From Phallusia mammillata (Eukaryota; Chordata; Ascidiacea; Phlebobranchia; Ascidiidae), in contig QLIY01000118.1 of NCBI GenBank assembly GCA_003260075.1, forward strand, positions 124,001-188,000: a DNA stretch of 64,000 nt. Direction: 5' to 3'. Positions within the stretch are counted from its first letter, which is position 1. Every line of letters starts with the position of its first letter. Shown here piece by piece: positions 50,701 to 59,600 of the stretch. Under the pieces are notes generated by a model that had not been told where the DNA came from, did no database searches, and saw only the letters and a list, made by a program, of their open reading frames with translations. A program made the position numbers and the translations under genes.

Positions 50701-52331
50701 GCGCAGATGGAGAAAAATCATCATCTTGCGATCGACTTCTCTGTCAACATTTCGAAAGATGAAAGGGAACGTTTGTCAAAGTTGAAAAAGTCCAATGGTT
50801 TGTTATTGAAAAATATACAAATATAAAATTGCATCATTTTATCAAACAAAACAGTTTATCGTAGTGATATTTTGAAGTTTCTGTATGTAGGCCTATGTTT
50901 GCGTCTTTCAACGGTTTTCGTGGGCCCTTGCAAAAAAATTTTTGTGTAAAGAAGTAGCCGTATTTAATAGACTTGATCATTTCTTGTTTGTTAAGTTAAT
51001 AAGATATTTACCACCTACTAAATTTGGCAAACATTTTCTTGCAAAAAGACCCCACACTTTTTCAAAATTAACACTCTTCAAAGATCATGAGTTGGTTGTT
51101 TCTACATCTGGTTTGATGATTAGTTATTTACCACCTTGTGATGCATTGTAGTTTGTAAAACAAAATTGAGTTCAATCTTATTACTTTTTAAACCTCTTTA
51201 CAGGCCTTTCCCGTCATACCCGACGCCTTGATTTCGAACCCCAACCCTCGCTTCCAATTATATCAACCGAACGACCCAGCAAACGAAGAAAGGACGATGT
51301 CCAGATCACAGAGATCGATTTCTTTTCAGAAACGTCTAGCGTGAGAAGACTTGAGACGTCCGATGACATCATGGAAATCCCCACCGTGGAACCAGAACGC
51401 ATAGCGACACGTGGGACGACAGGAATCCGCAACAACGGTAAAACTGCTGAAGAAATATCGCGGTTTAAGTGTAAATATTGCGGAACTGAACTTTCATCTA
51501 CGTATGAGATGGAATATCACATGCGCCGGCATGAATTGTAAGTATATTTATAAAACGAACAGAAAACCTTGTTTTGCAGTGTTCTTCTTATTTGGGTACA
51601 AGGAATTGTGATGTTACAAACACTAGGTTATCTGCAGAAGGCAATATTTCCACATAAAAGCTTGTTTTAGGTTAAAGGAGGCAAAATGATAATAATTTCT
51701 GAGTATTGCACAATTATTTTAAAGATATGGCATTATTACTTGTTTCAACGTTTTTCGTAACTTTGTCATGTAATGCTGTGTTGGTCCATTAAATCATGAA
51801 GCCTATGTGACTTCTGTATTACTCCTATTAGTCTTTAGACGAGTTTTGGAATTTTATGACCAACGTGTTTTAAAGTCCACTGTAATCGATTTTTTGTGTA
51901 CATGGAATTAAGTTGCAACAAGCGTACTTTGTAATACTGGTGTTTTACCCAGTACTGATCAAACTTACACATAACTTATATGTTTAATTTAACAACATGG
52001 CTTTAAAGTAGCATGAATCGTCATCATCATTGATCAGTGACATTCAGGTTGATTGCTATTTTTCTGGAACTATTGTTCGTACTTGAACTACTTTCAGATG
52101 TTTTGTTGTCTACTTTTGTTTACAAGCATTGTCCAACATAGCTACAAGTTATTTTTCGTTCAGGCAAATTTTGATGAAAAGTATTTAGAAGATTTGCTCA
52201 GTTAATCGAGCGTTTTGAATATCGCAACGTATCTTACCACTTGTGTTTTTTCTTTTAGGGGCGCCGTCGAAGCACAAAACTTCAACGAAGATCCTTTGCT
52301 ACTTTCCAAACTCTGCACCTTCAACTCTTAG
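41747..52331 (+). CDS. Large multi-C2H2 zinc-finger protein
   Basis: Modelled as ten exons: 41747-44749, 44956-45060, 45199-45341, 45403-45445, 45914-46093, 46925-47007, 50087-50243, 50707-50797, 51204-51537 and 52259-52331 (stop TAG), about 1403 residues with every phase compatible. The first ATG is at 41747. An acidic N-terminus (about 160 residues) precedes some 13 C2H2 fingers in exon 1, among them YHCSEC...HFSKFH, FKCTYCGF...HYQAMH and FYCPKCDKAF...HLKKHH. One finger follows in exon 2, one in exon 3, two in exon 7 and one in exon 9. Linkers are long and lack the TGEKP type, and two finger-like repeats have lost a cysteine, unlike KRAB-type arrays. It is probably a nuclear nucleic-acid-binding or chromatin factor; no orthologue is assigned. 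Weak points: the donor GTTTGG after exon 1, a GC donor after exon 2, and the link across the 3-kb intron to exon 7. The last part could be a separate gene starting at 50022. Confidence 0.75.
45501..45761. mobile_element. hAT-type MITE, 261 bp, in an intron
   Basis: Starts CAGTGGTTCTCAAACC and ends GTTTGGGAATTACTG. The flanking 8-mers GTTTACAG and GTTTAGAG match at 7 of 8. It lies between exons 4 and 5 of the zinc-finger gene and is strand-neutral and noncoding. Confidence 0.85.
47272..47882. repeat. 298-bp intronic block present twice around a C10 join
   Basis: Copies 47272-47569 and 47585-47882 are equal in length and nearly identical. They lie in the long intron between exons 6 and 7 of the zinc-finger gene, so they do not affect coding. 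The intron is therefore shorter than it appears by about 300 bp. Confidence 0.9.
47883..50086. other. Rest of the long zinc-finger intron
   Basis: No exon with zinc-finger spacing is seen until 50087. A second acceptor-like TTTATTCAG near 49970 precedes the ATG at 50022 that opens the alternative gene model. The frame at 48865-49185 has no recognisable domain. Confidence 0.5.
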
Positions 52332-52540
52332 TACTTTAACTTATTTTTCGTATGTAACGTTTTTATCATGCATCTCTTCAATCAAAACTGTTTTAATTCT
52401 GCACGGACCCCCCCCCCCACAAAACTTCAACGAAGATCCTTTGCTACTTTCCAAACTCTGCACCTTTAACTCTTAGTACTTTAACTTATTTTTCGTATGT
52501 AACGTTTTTATCATACATCTCTTCAATCAAAACTGTTTTT
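52273..52540. repeat. About 123-bp duplicate of the zinc-finger last exon around a C10 join
   Basis: Copies begin CACAAAACTTCAACGAAG at 52273 and at 52418. Both include the end of the last coding exon with its TAG stop; one synonymous change (TTCAAC versus TTTAAC) distinguishes them. The second copy is not an extra exon. Confidence 0.87.
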
Positions 52541-52773
52541 CTGTGGAAGGAAGATCAATTTCTGATGTAAGATTTAAGTAGTTTTGCATTATCTGTGTAT
52601 TTTTATCAATAGTGGGACAGCTATTTTTGCATTTACTGTAACTCTCTTCGTCAGAGAAACTTTGCATGACAACGATTGAGACGATTGTCGATGTGTTTGT
52701 TTATTGTTGAGTGCTTTTTGTACCTATAACGCTATAAAAAAGTGAGCATTTTTTAGGTCACTATACATTAAGT

Positions 52774-52950
52774 CAGAGGCGGGCAACTTCTCCAGTCGGC
52801 GGGCCTGATATGGGAAAGTGTAGTACTTGGTGGGCCGGATTCTTGCCAATTCTACCGTACAGTCTTTTGACTGGCAGAATACGAGAGTCAGTTTCAGATG
52901 AACTTTATTTATTGTTCAGTAGTTTAAAACGGATTTTTGACCACCTAAAC
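52774..52950. mobile_element. hAT element related to the one at 6496, interrupted
   Basis: It begins CAGAGGCGGGCAACTTCTCC, the reverse-complement match of the right end at 7045, and follows that element inward to GGATTTTTGACCACCTAAAC. At 52951 a different hAT end begins, so this copy is cut by a nested insertion. Confidence 0.75.
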
Positions 52951-53082
52951 CAGGGGTCGCCAACCCGCGGCTCCGGAGCCGCATGCGGCTCTTTGATCCC
53001 TTTGATGCGGCTCAGTTTTTGAATTTACCAAATGTTGTACATTTGAATAAAAATTATGTGACGATTATGCCGAACACAAAAG
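52951..53082. mobile_element. hAT left end, CAGGGGTCGCCAACC family, truncated
   Basis: CAGGGGTCGCCAACCCGCGG followed by alternating CGGCTC and GAGCCGC words is a typical hAT terminus. The element runs into a single N at 53083, after which the MRPL41 region starts abruptly, so its right end is lost. Confidence 0.65.
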
Positions 53083-53123
53083 NAATTGTGGCATGAAATT
53101 TGGTTGTACAGGTCAACAACATT

Positions 53124-53345
53124 ATGCGTCTTACAAGTTCCCTGCAAGTGCTGTTGCGTCGTCGGTTTCCGAAAAGCTCTTTCCGTCGCCCGATGGAGGG
53201 AAGAAATCGTGGGAGACAAAAACCAGTTACCCTGTGGTCGCTTTCACTCGGTGAACTTGACGAAGAGGAGACAGTGAATGGACAAACTGTTCCAGTCCGA
53301 AGCAAAGTTCCCATTATTATGGTCCCAGATTTAAAAGACTTCAAA
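53124..53345 (+). pseudogene. MRPL41: Partial duplicate of MRPL41, probably the other allele
   Basis: It repeats the first 74 codons of MRPL41 up to PDLKDFK and then hits G10 (53346-53355). The full copied block is 53084-53345, matching 54094-54355 (262 bp each). A few changes alter residues: DEEETVNG here, DEDGMVNG in the complete copy. It is an assembly duplicate and not a gene relic, since it stops at the filler. Confidence 0.8.
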
Positions 53346-53355
53346 GGGGGGGGGG

Positions 53356-54093
53356 TGCCTTTTAATGCAAATAATGTATACAACCATTTTTGACTCCAGC
53401 GCAGCCTAGGCTGCTGAGCCATTTGGGCGTGACAAACTGTAAAGTGGTGCACTGTTTTGAAGGCAATGCAGCAAATAGAAATAAAATAAATAAAATTATA
53501 CACGAGGGGTTCCTACGTCGGTTTTTAAAACGGTATGGACCAGGTAGTTTAACGACTCAAAACAAAACCCGAGGTCGAATCATAGTATAACTGTTAGTAA
53601 TACTATGGTCGAATACTGAACACGTGATAAGCGGTTTGACTCCTCGCACTGCACTAAATAGCACAAAACACTGCTCTAATGACACACAATCGGAAAACTA
53701 ATGACATCGCGCGTACAACTATTTCAAACAGCGTAATTTGTAACAGTATTTTATTTTTTATGTTTACAGTATTTTTCGTTCTTTTTTTCGTAATTTTGTG
53801 CCAGAGATAATAATAAGATTTCCATGCCAGAAAAAACCCATTCGGGATTCGCTACAACGAAAACTGACAAACATGTTTTGTTTTTACACGATTGCAAACT
53901 TGCAATGTTGCTTTAGTTCAGTTAAGCATTTGAGTTTGGCTTTTCTGTGAAAAGCTATGACCATTAATAGCATTAACTAGTTTATTCAAACATAAAAACG
54001 TATGCTAAAACTGTAGTAAGGAATATAGGCTTTGGTTTTGTTGTTAAAGTATTGAATCTAAAATTTGAGTGAAAAATTACTGTTTTTTTTTAA
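53356..54093. other. Sequence between the two MRPL41 copies
   Basis: No gene. It probably belongs upstream of the real MRPL41 start. A stretch near 53512-53640 ending AAGCGGTTTGACTCCTCG resembles the right end of the element at 60542-61059. Confidence 0.45.
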
Positions 54094-54121
54094 AATTGTG
54101 GCATGAAATTTGGTTGTACAG
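54094..54121 (+). promoter_or_regulatory. Splice or trans-splice acceptor before MRPL41
   Basis: TTTGGTTGTACAG ends at 54121, 12 bases before the MRPL41 ATG, with a T-rich tract just upstream. No matching donor with coding sequence was found upstream, so it may receive a spliced leader. Confidence 0.5.
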
Positions 54122-54133
54122 GTCAACAACATT

Positions 54134-54565
54134 ATGCGTCTTACAAGTTCCCTGCAAGTGCTGTTGCGTCGTCGGTTTCCGAAAAGCTCTTTCCGTCGCC
54201 CGATGGAGGGAAGAAATCGTGGGAGACAAAAACCAGTTACCCTGTGGTCGCTTTCACTCGGTGAACTTGACGAAGATGGGATGGTGAATGGACAAACTGT
54301 TCCAGTTCGAAGCAAAGTTCCCATTATTATGGTCCCAGATTTAAAAGACTTCAAATTGAAACCCTATGTGACCTACAGAGCTGAAAAAGTGCATGAACCA
54401 CCTCTGGAGGCGAGGGATTTTTTTAATATGTTTTACGCACCCGAAATTGAGGCTAAGGAAAAGAATCTGACTTTGGAAAATGTTCCCAGTGACAGTGACA
54501 ATGAAGAAAAAACTCGCTCTTCTTTTTTTCAAAAAGTTATGTCTAACAAATCAAAAGCTGATTGA
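54134..54565 (+). CDS. MRPL41: Mitochondrial large-subunit ribosomal protein mL41
   Basis: Single-exon gene of 143 residues, close to the human length of 137. mL41 is a metazoan component of the mitochondrial 39S subunit. The diagnostic core is IMVPDLKDFKLKPYVTYRAE followed by PLEARDFF and FYAPEIE, which matches the family block PDLTGFKLKPYVSY and the APxIE motif. The N-terminus (MRLTSSLQVLLRRRFPKSS) is basic and amphipathic, as expected for a mitochondrial presequence. The acidic tail ending KSKAD is longer than in mammals. It is the first gene of the candidate operon MRPL41-LTO1-MCCC2, with a splice-acceptor signature 12 bases before its ATG. Partial duplicates at 53124-53345 and 54653-54740 are assembly artefacts. 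Confidence 0.88.
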   Translation: MRLTSSLQVLLRRRFPKSSFRRPMEGRNRGRQKPVTLWSLSLGELDEDGMVNGQTVPVRSKVPIIMVPDLKDFKLKPYVTYRAEKVHEPPLEARDFFNMFYAPEIEAKEKNLTLENVPSDSDNEEKTRSSFFQKVMSNKSKAD

Positions 54566-54652
54566 TGAAATGCATTGTGTTTTGAATTTTGCCACATATG
54601 CTTGAATTAATACTAAAACCGAATAAGAATACCAATTGGTTTGGGGGGGGGG

Positions 54653-54740
54653 AGACTTCTTTAATATGTTTTACGCACCAGAAATTGAGGCAAAGGAAAA
54701 GAATCTGACTTTGGAAAATGTTCCCAGTGACAGTGACAAT
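54653..54740 (+). pseudogene. MRPL41: Partial duplicate of the MRPL41 3' part
   Basis: It repeats about 54415-54502 of MRPL41 (DFFNMFYAPEIEAKEKN onward) with synonymous changes, and is bounded on both sides by G10 runs (54643-54652 and 54741-54750). A stray contig from the other haplotype. Confidence 0.85.
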
Positions 54741-54770
54741 GGGGGGGGGGTTTTAGGAATATTACTCAAA

Positions 54771-54944
54771 ATGAGCAATTGTGAAAATGATGATCCATTT
54801 GATTCCATTGTTATGATTGAGAATAAGGCATGTGAAGAAGGATACAACAAAGGATTCCAAGAGGGCAAAAAAATGGGCTATGTGGAAGGAACCTCTTTAG
54901 GAAAATCCAAAGGATCGGAATTAGCTCAGGAACTTGGTGTTTAT
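54771..54944 (+). pseudogene. LTO1: Partial duplicate of the LTO1 5' part
   Basis: It repeats the first 58 codons of LTO1 with differences that change residues (GKKMGYVEG here, GEKMGFVEG in the complete copy). It is bounded by G10 at 54741-54750 and 54945-54954, so it is an unmerged allele fragment. Confidence 0.85.
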
Positions 54945-55029
54945 GGGGGGGGGGACATTACAAGACAAATGGTGTTTTATTTTTACTGTTCTCTGTTTGT
55001 CACTACAATCAAACCAGAACCTACATTAT

Positions 55030-55048
55030 GTTGTTGTATTTTTTTCAG
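55030..55048 (+). promoter_or_regulatory. Splice or trans-splice acceptor before LTO1
   Basis: GTTGTATTTTTTTCAG ends at 55048, 23 bases before the LTO1 ATG. A pyrimidine tract and AG upstream of a single-exon gene are typical of a spliced-leader addition site. Confidence 0.6.
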
Positions 55049-55071
55049 GGTGTTTAGGAATATTACTAAAA

Positions 55072-55491
55072 ATGAGTAATTGTGAAAATGATGATCCATT
55101 TGATTCCATTGTTATGATTGAGAACAAGGCATGTGAAGAAGGATATAACAAAGGATTCCAAGAGGGCGAAAAAATGGGCTTTGTAGAAGGAACCTCCTTA
55201 GGAAAATCCAAAGGATCGGAATTAGCTCAGGAACTTGGTGTTTATTATGGAATATGCCAGTGTGCTTTGAACATGCATGAAACAGAAACCATCTCACATA
55301 AACACCAAAGAAGGGTTGTTAGCCAACTAAAAGCTTTAATAAATGATATACAAGGTTTGGTGCTACAGGACAACGTTCATGTACTTATTGCAAGTATGGA
55401 TGACATTAAATCTCGTTTCAAAAAGCTTGAGTCTGTTTTGCAGCTTAAAGTTGACAAAACAACATCGCAATCTAGCAAATTATCATTTTGA
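55072..55491 (+). CDS. LTO1: LTO1/ORAOV1 homologue, adaptor for Fe-S assembly on ABCE1
   Basis: Single-exon gene of 139 residues, near the human length of 137. With YAE1, LTO1 links the cytosolic Fe-S targeting complex to the ribosome-recycling ATPase ABCE1. Seen here: DPFDSIVMIENKACEEGY, then a glycine-spaced helix region GYNKGFQEGEKMGFVEGTSLGKSKGSELAQELG. This is the deca-GX3 repeat that defines the Yae1/Lto1 family (about residues 20-57). The C-terminus is Leu-Ser-Phe, fitting the [LIM]-[DES]-[WF] C-terminal tripeptide by which the CIA targeting complex recognises clients and adaptors. Second gene of the candidate operon: an acceptor TTTTTTTCAG ends 23 bases before the ATG, and the next acceptor, for MCCC2, follows the stop by about 40 bases. 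Duplicated 5' and 3' fragments are assembly artefacts. Confidence 0.88.
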   Translation: MSNCENDDPFDSIVMIENKACEEGYNKGFQEGEKMGFVEGTSLGKSKGSELAQELGVYYGICQCALNMHETETISHKHQRRVVSQLKALINDIQGLVLQDNVHVLIASMDDIKSRFKKLESVLQLKVDKTTSQSSKLSF

Positions 55492-55570
55492 ATCTTGTTT
55501 TTTATTGTTTTATGTTCACTGTGTCTTTTTTAGATGTATTTTTAAATTATTTTACACTCACACGAAAAAA

Positions 55571-55681
55571 ATGGCTGCCCTTAGATCATACAAGGGATTT
55601 TCCACTTGTCTGTCCAACTACCTCAGGACTTCAAATGGCATTATCAAAATGTGTGCATACAGTGCAATGGGCCGGGAGCGA
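55571..55681 (+). pseudogene. MCCC2: Partial duplicate of the MCCC2 first exon
   Basis: It repeats the first 37 codons of MCCC2 ([20 protein letters not shown] onward), with synonymous changes only that I can see, and stops at G10 (55682-55691). The whole duplicated block is about 55361-55681, copied from about 55692 on. Confidence 0.85.
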
Positions 55682-55691
55682 GGGGGGGGGG

Positions 55692-55824
55692 AGTGCTACA
55701 GGACGATGTTCATGTACTTATTGCGAGTATGGATGACATTAAATCTCGTTTCAAAAAGCTTGAATCTGTTTTGCAGCTTAAAGTTGACAAAACAACAACA
55801 CAATCTAGCAAATTATCATTTTGA
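55692..55824 (+). pseudogene. LTO1: Partial duplicate of the LTO1 3' part
   Basis: It repeats the last 43 codons of LTO1 including the SSKLSF ending and TGA (55822-55824). It begins right after G10. This copy is continuous with the complete MCCC2 exon 1, so it shows the true LTO1-MCCC2 spacing. Confidence 0.85.
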
Positions 55825-55844
55825 ATCTTGTTTTGTATTGTTTT

Positions 55845-55866
55845 ATGTTCACTGTGTCTTTTTTAG
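55845..55866 (+). promoter_or_regulatory. Trans-splice acceptor between LTO1 and MCCC2
   Basis: After the LTO1 stop (55824) only 42 bases precede the AG at 55866. The tract is T-rich (GTGTCTTTTTTAG). MCCC2's ATG follows 36 bases later. There is no room for a separate promoter, which supports polycistronic transcription resolved by spliced-leader trans-splicing. Confidence 0.65.
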
Positions 55867-55902
55867 ATGTATTTTTAAATTATTTTACGCACACACGAAA
55901 AA

Positions 55903-56589
55903 ATGGCTGCTCTTAGGTCATACAAGGGCTTTTCCACTTGTCTGTCCAACTACCTCAGGACTTCAAATGGCATCATCAAAATGTGTGCATACAGTGCAAT
56001 GGGCCGGGAGAGAGTGGTGCCAATTGGTTCAGAAGCTAACTCTCGCTCTGATGTCTACCAAGAAAACTATGACAAAATGTTGGAATTGGTGACGGAGCTC
56101 AAAACCAAAGTTTCTAAGATTTCTATGGGTGGTGATGATCGAGCAAGAAAGCGACATACTTCGAAAGGCAAACTGCTGCCAAGGGATAGGATACAAAAAT
56201 TGATTGATCCGGGTACTGCTTTTCTTGAGTTTTCTCAGCTTGCAGGGTATCGGTTGTATGGGGATGAAGAAGTTCCAGCTGGTGGAATTATCAGTGGAAT
56301 TGGAAGGTGTGTGTTTTTGGTGTGTTAAATTTGTGTTTTTTTGTGTGTGTGGTGTCCCACGTAATTGTGTTATGCCAGAAAGTGTATTATGTCTTTACTT
56401 GAGCCCAAACAAACATTTTATTGTATAGAGATACTTATATTACTATATTTGTTTTTGTGTAATATTGTATGTTGTCTTGTGATATCTTTAAACAACAAAC
56501 AAAAACAACAAAAAGCATGTAACTGTTTGTGCTTGCTAAAGATTGTAAGCACCGTTTGAACCTTAAAAGATATATATATATATATATAT

Positions 56590-56683
<94 letters not shown>

Positions 56684-59600
56684 TAACAATATCTTTTAAA
56701 CACAGAATTGCTGGAAAAGAATGCATGATTGTAGCCAACGACGCAACTGTGAAAGGAGGCTCATATTATCCAATTACAGTCACAAAACATCTTCGAGCAC
56801 AGGACATTGCAAGAGAGAACAACCTTCCAACTGTTTACCTTGTTGATTCTGGAGGGGCCAATCTTCCTCGACAAGCAGAAGTTTTTCCTGATCGTGATCA
56901 CTTTGGAAGAATTTTCTACAACCAAGCTACCATGTCAGCGGCTGGACTTTCACAGGTTTGTCTAAATCTATATTTTTTATAAATAATTGGCTACAAATGA
57001 CAAAACAAAAATGCATTATTTTTGCGTTTTCGTGTCTGAAGTGAACATTGTTTTTAGCTTTCATGTCATTTTGTGTGCAATTACTTTTGTATGCTTTGAT
57101 TAACAAAGGTTGCTTTGAATTTATTCACATTAACACAAACAATAAATGGTTATTTGATTGTCTACAATAGTTTACTGTCATTTTACCCTGTTTGACTCAT
57201 TGTTTAACTCATGGTCAACAAAAAAACATTTTTTAATAAAAAAGAGCGTTAAATATAAATATATTTGTGTGGAACAACTAAATTATGTGTTTTTGTTTAT
57301 TGATCAGTTTAATTGAAAACCAACTGGGTTGACCCTTCTAACTTGTTCGACATTGTGTAGATTGCAGTGGTGATGGGATCATGTACAGCAGGAGGTGCTT
57401 ATGTTCCAGCTATGTCTGATGAGAGCATTATTGTGAAAAGACAAGGGACAATTTTTCTGGGAGGACCTCCTCTTGTTCAGGCTGCTACTGGTAAGCATTT
57501 AATAGTTTTGCAGGCTTTTTTTCTATCCCAGACACAAGTAAATATGTATACATATGTCGTACCAAGACATCAGTGAAATTTGTATCAATTAAAACACTAA
57601 ATACAGATTTATATTGTTGTACCAAGGCTTTTGCAATTAATAAAAAGACATGTGATAAAAGGTCGCCAAACTGTCAATAAAGCTGGTGCCATTTTAAAGA
57701 AAGGGTTGTTGTTTTCTTGTGTGTTAAAACGTATTGCAATTAATCATGACTGAGACTTGCAATAAAAAGTTGCCATACTGTTAATCAAATGGTTGTCATT
57801 TAAATAAAATAATTTATTGCCAATGGTACTTCACTTTTGACAGGTGAAATTGTGTCAGCGGAAGACCTTGGTGGTGCAGATCTCCACTGTAGTCGTTCAG
57901 GTGTGACAGATCATTATGCACAAGACGACACCCACGCACTCCATCTTGCAAGAACAGTTGTGGAAAACCTAAACATAAAAAAAGAAGTGGATGTATGTTT
58001 GGATGATGTTCAGGTGAATGAAGTTTGTAAACTTTTGAAATATGGCAGTGAACTGATCTGCCTCTAGAAAAGAAAGGCCTGTTTGACACAATGATAATTC
58101 GTCAATGCCACCTCATTGTGAGTAGCCTGCATAGTCCAAAATTATATCTATTGTTTCACTGTCACACTGCATCTAACAACCTGTTATTTTTTACTAAAGT
58201 TCCTGGTCAGTTTTTAATGGAGCACATGTTTTAACTTGTTTAGTATTTGAAAAAAAGCTGATACATTGCGTAGAGGTGGTTGTTCACATGCAAAAACGGT
58301 GTAATTTTACAACTGAAACAACTTTTCTTTCAGGATCCGCTATATGACAGTAAAGAGCTGTACGGGATAGTCGGTACAAATCTGCTTCGTGTGTTTGACG
58401 TTCGTGAGGTTATAGCCAGGATCGTGGACGGTAGTCGGTGAGTTTAGTGCTTAAAAATTATTGTTTTACACAACAAACTATAAGCACAACGCTTTAAACA
58501 GTGCATTTCCACGCTGATAAAACCAATAACGAATTTTAGGTTTGACGAGTTTAAGAAAATGTACGGAGATACGTTGATTTGTGGATTTGCACGGATTTTC
58601 GGTATGCCTGTAGGAATAATCGGAAATAACGGAGTTCTATTCTCTGAATCCGCATTGAAAGGGACGCACTTCATTGAGCTTTGCTGCCAGAGAAAGATAC
58701 CTCTTCTTTTCTTGCAGAATATCACAGGTAAATGCCTGCGCAGGGCCAAAGGTCTTGATTGCCATTGCTTTAGAAAGAATAACGATTCACGTTTTCTCAC
58801 ACATATTTGCTATTTTTCTCAACTGGCTGTTTTTATTTTACCCCATAACATGTTAAAATTACCATTGGTTGATTCGCGGTCCCTAAATCACAACGTATAT
58901 GTAGCAAAACGAAAGCGGTTTATGATATCACAAACAAGTCAAAAAACCCATTAGGATTGTACGCGAACAATTTCATTCTTCGTTATTTGCCATGAAATAA
59001 ATGGCATTGGTCATCAAATAGAGACTGTTTATCTTCAACTTGCGATTTACAAGTATTTAGTTACACCATCCCAAATCAACGATATGCTTGTGCAAAGACC
59101 TAAACTCTTGGTGGTCCCTGCAAAATTGTCTCACGGACCCAAGAGGTCCCCGCAAAGTTGCTTCAGTTTGAAAACCGCTGCTTAAAAGCAACATTCTCGG
59201 AACAATCTCATGGTACAGATAGATTCGTGTTGTTTTTCACTCAGGTTTTATGGTGGGCCGCGAAGCAGAGGCAGGAGGGATAGCAAAAGACGGAGCGAAG
59301 ATGGTTACAGCAGTTGCTTGTGCCAAAGTTCCGAAAATTACGATGATCATCGGTGGTTCATACGGAGCAGGAAACTACGGAATGTGCGGACGTGCTTACA
59401 GCCCCAGGTATGTTGCGCTCGAGTAGTTTTGTTGTTACACCCATTGTGCGGGGCTCGAGTAAGACGTTAAATTGTTGTTGTGAGTTCTTTGGAATATAAA
59501 CTGTTTCTTTTGCCGTGCAGTTTGATTTGACTTAAAAACAGATTGTGGTTCAGTTGGGTTTTGAAAACTAAATTGACGAAAGAAATTGATTCCAATTTAT

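Noticed and set aside
53084..55824. True tandem gene duplication of MRPL41, LTO1 and MCCC2 exon 1
   Set aside because: Every partial copy stops exactly at a G10 run, and the fragments overlap as contigs would, so real duplication is unlikely.
56418..56738. Minus-strand poly-proline frames
   Set aside because: Translation of the 93-base G run in MCCC2 intron 1.
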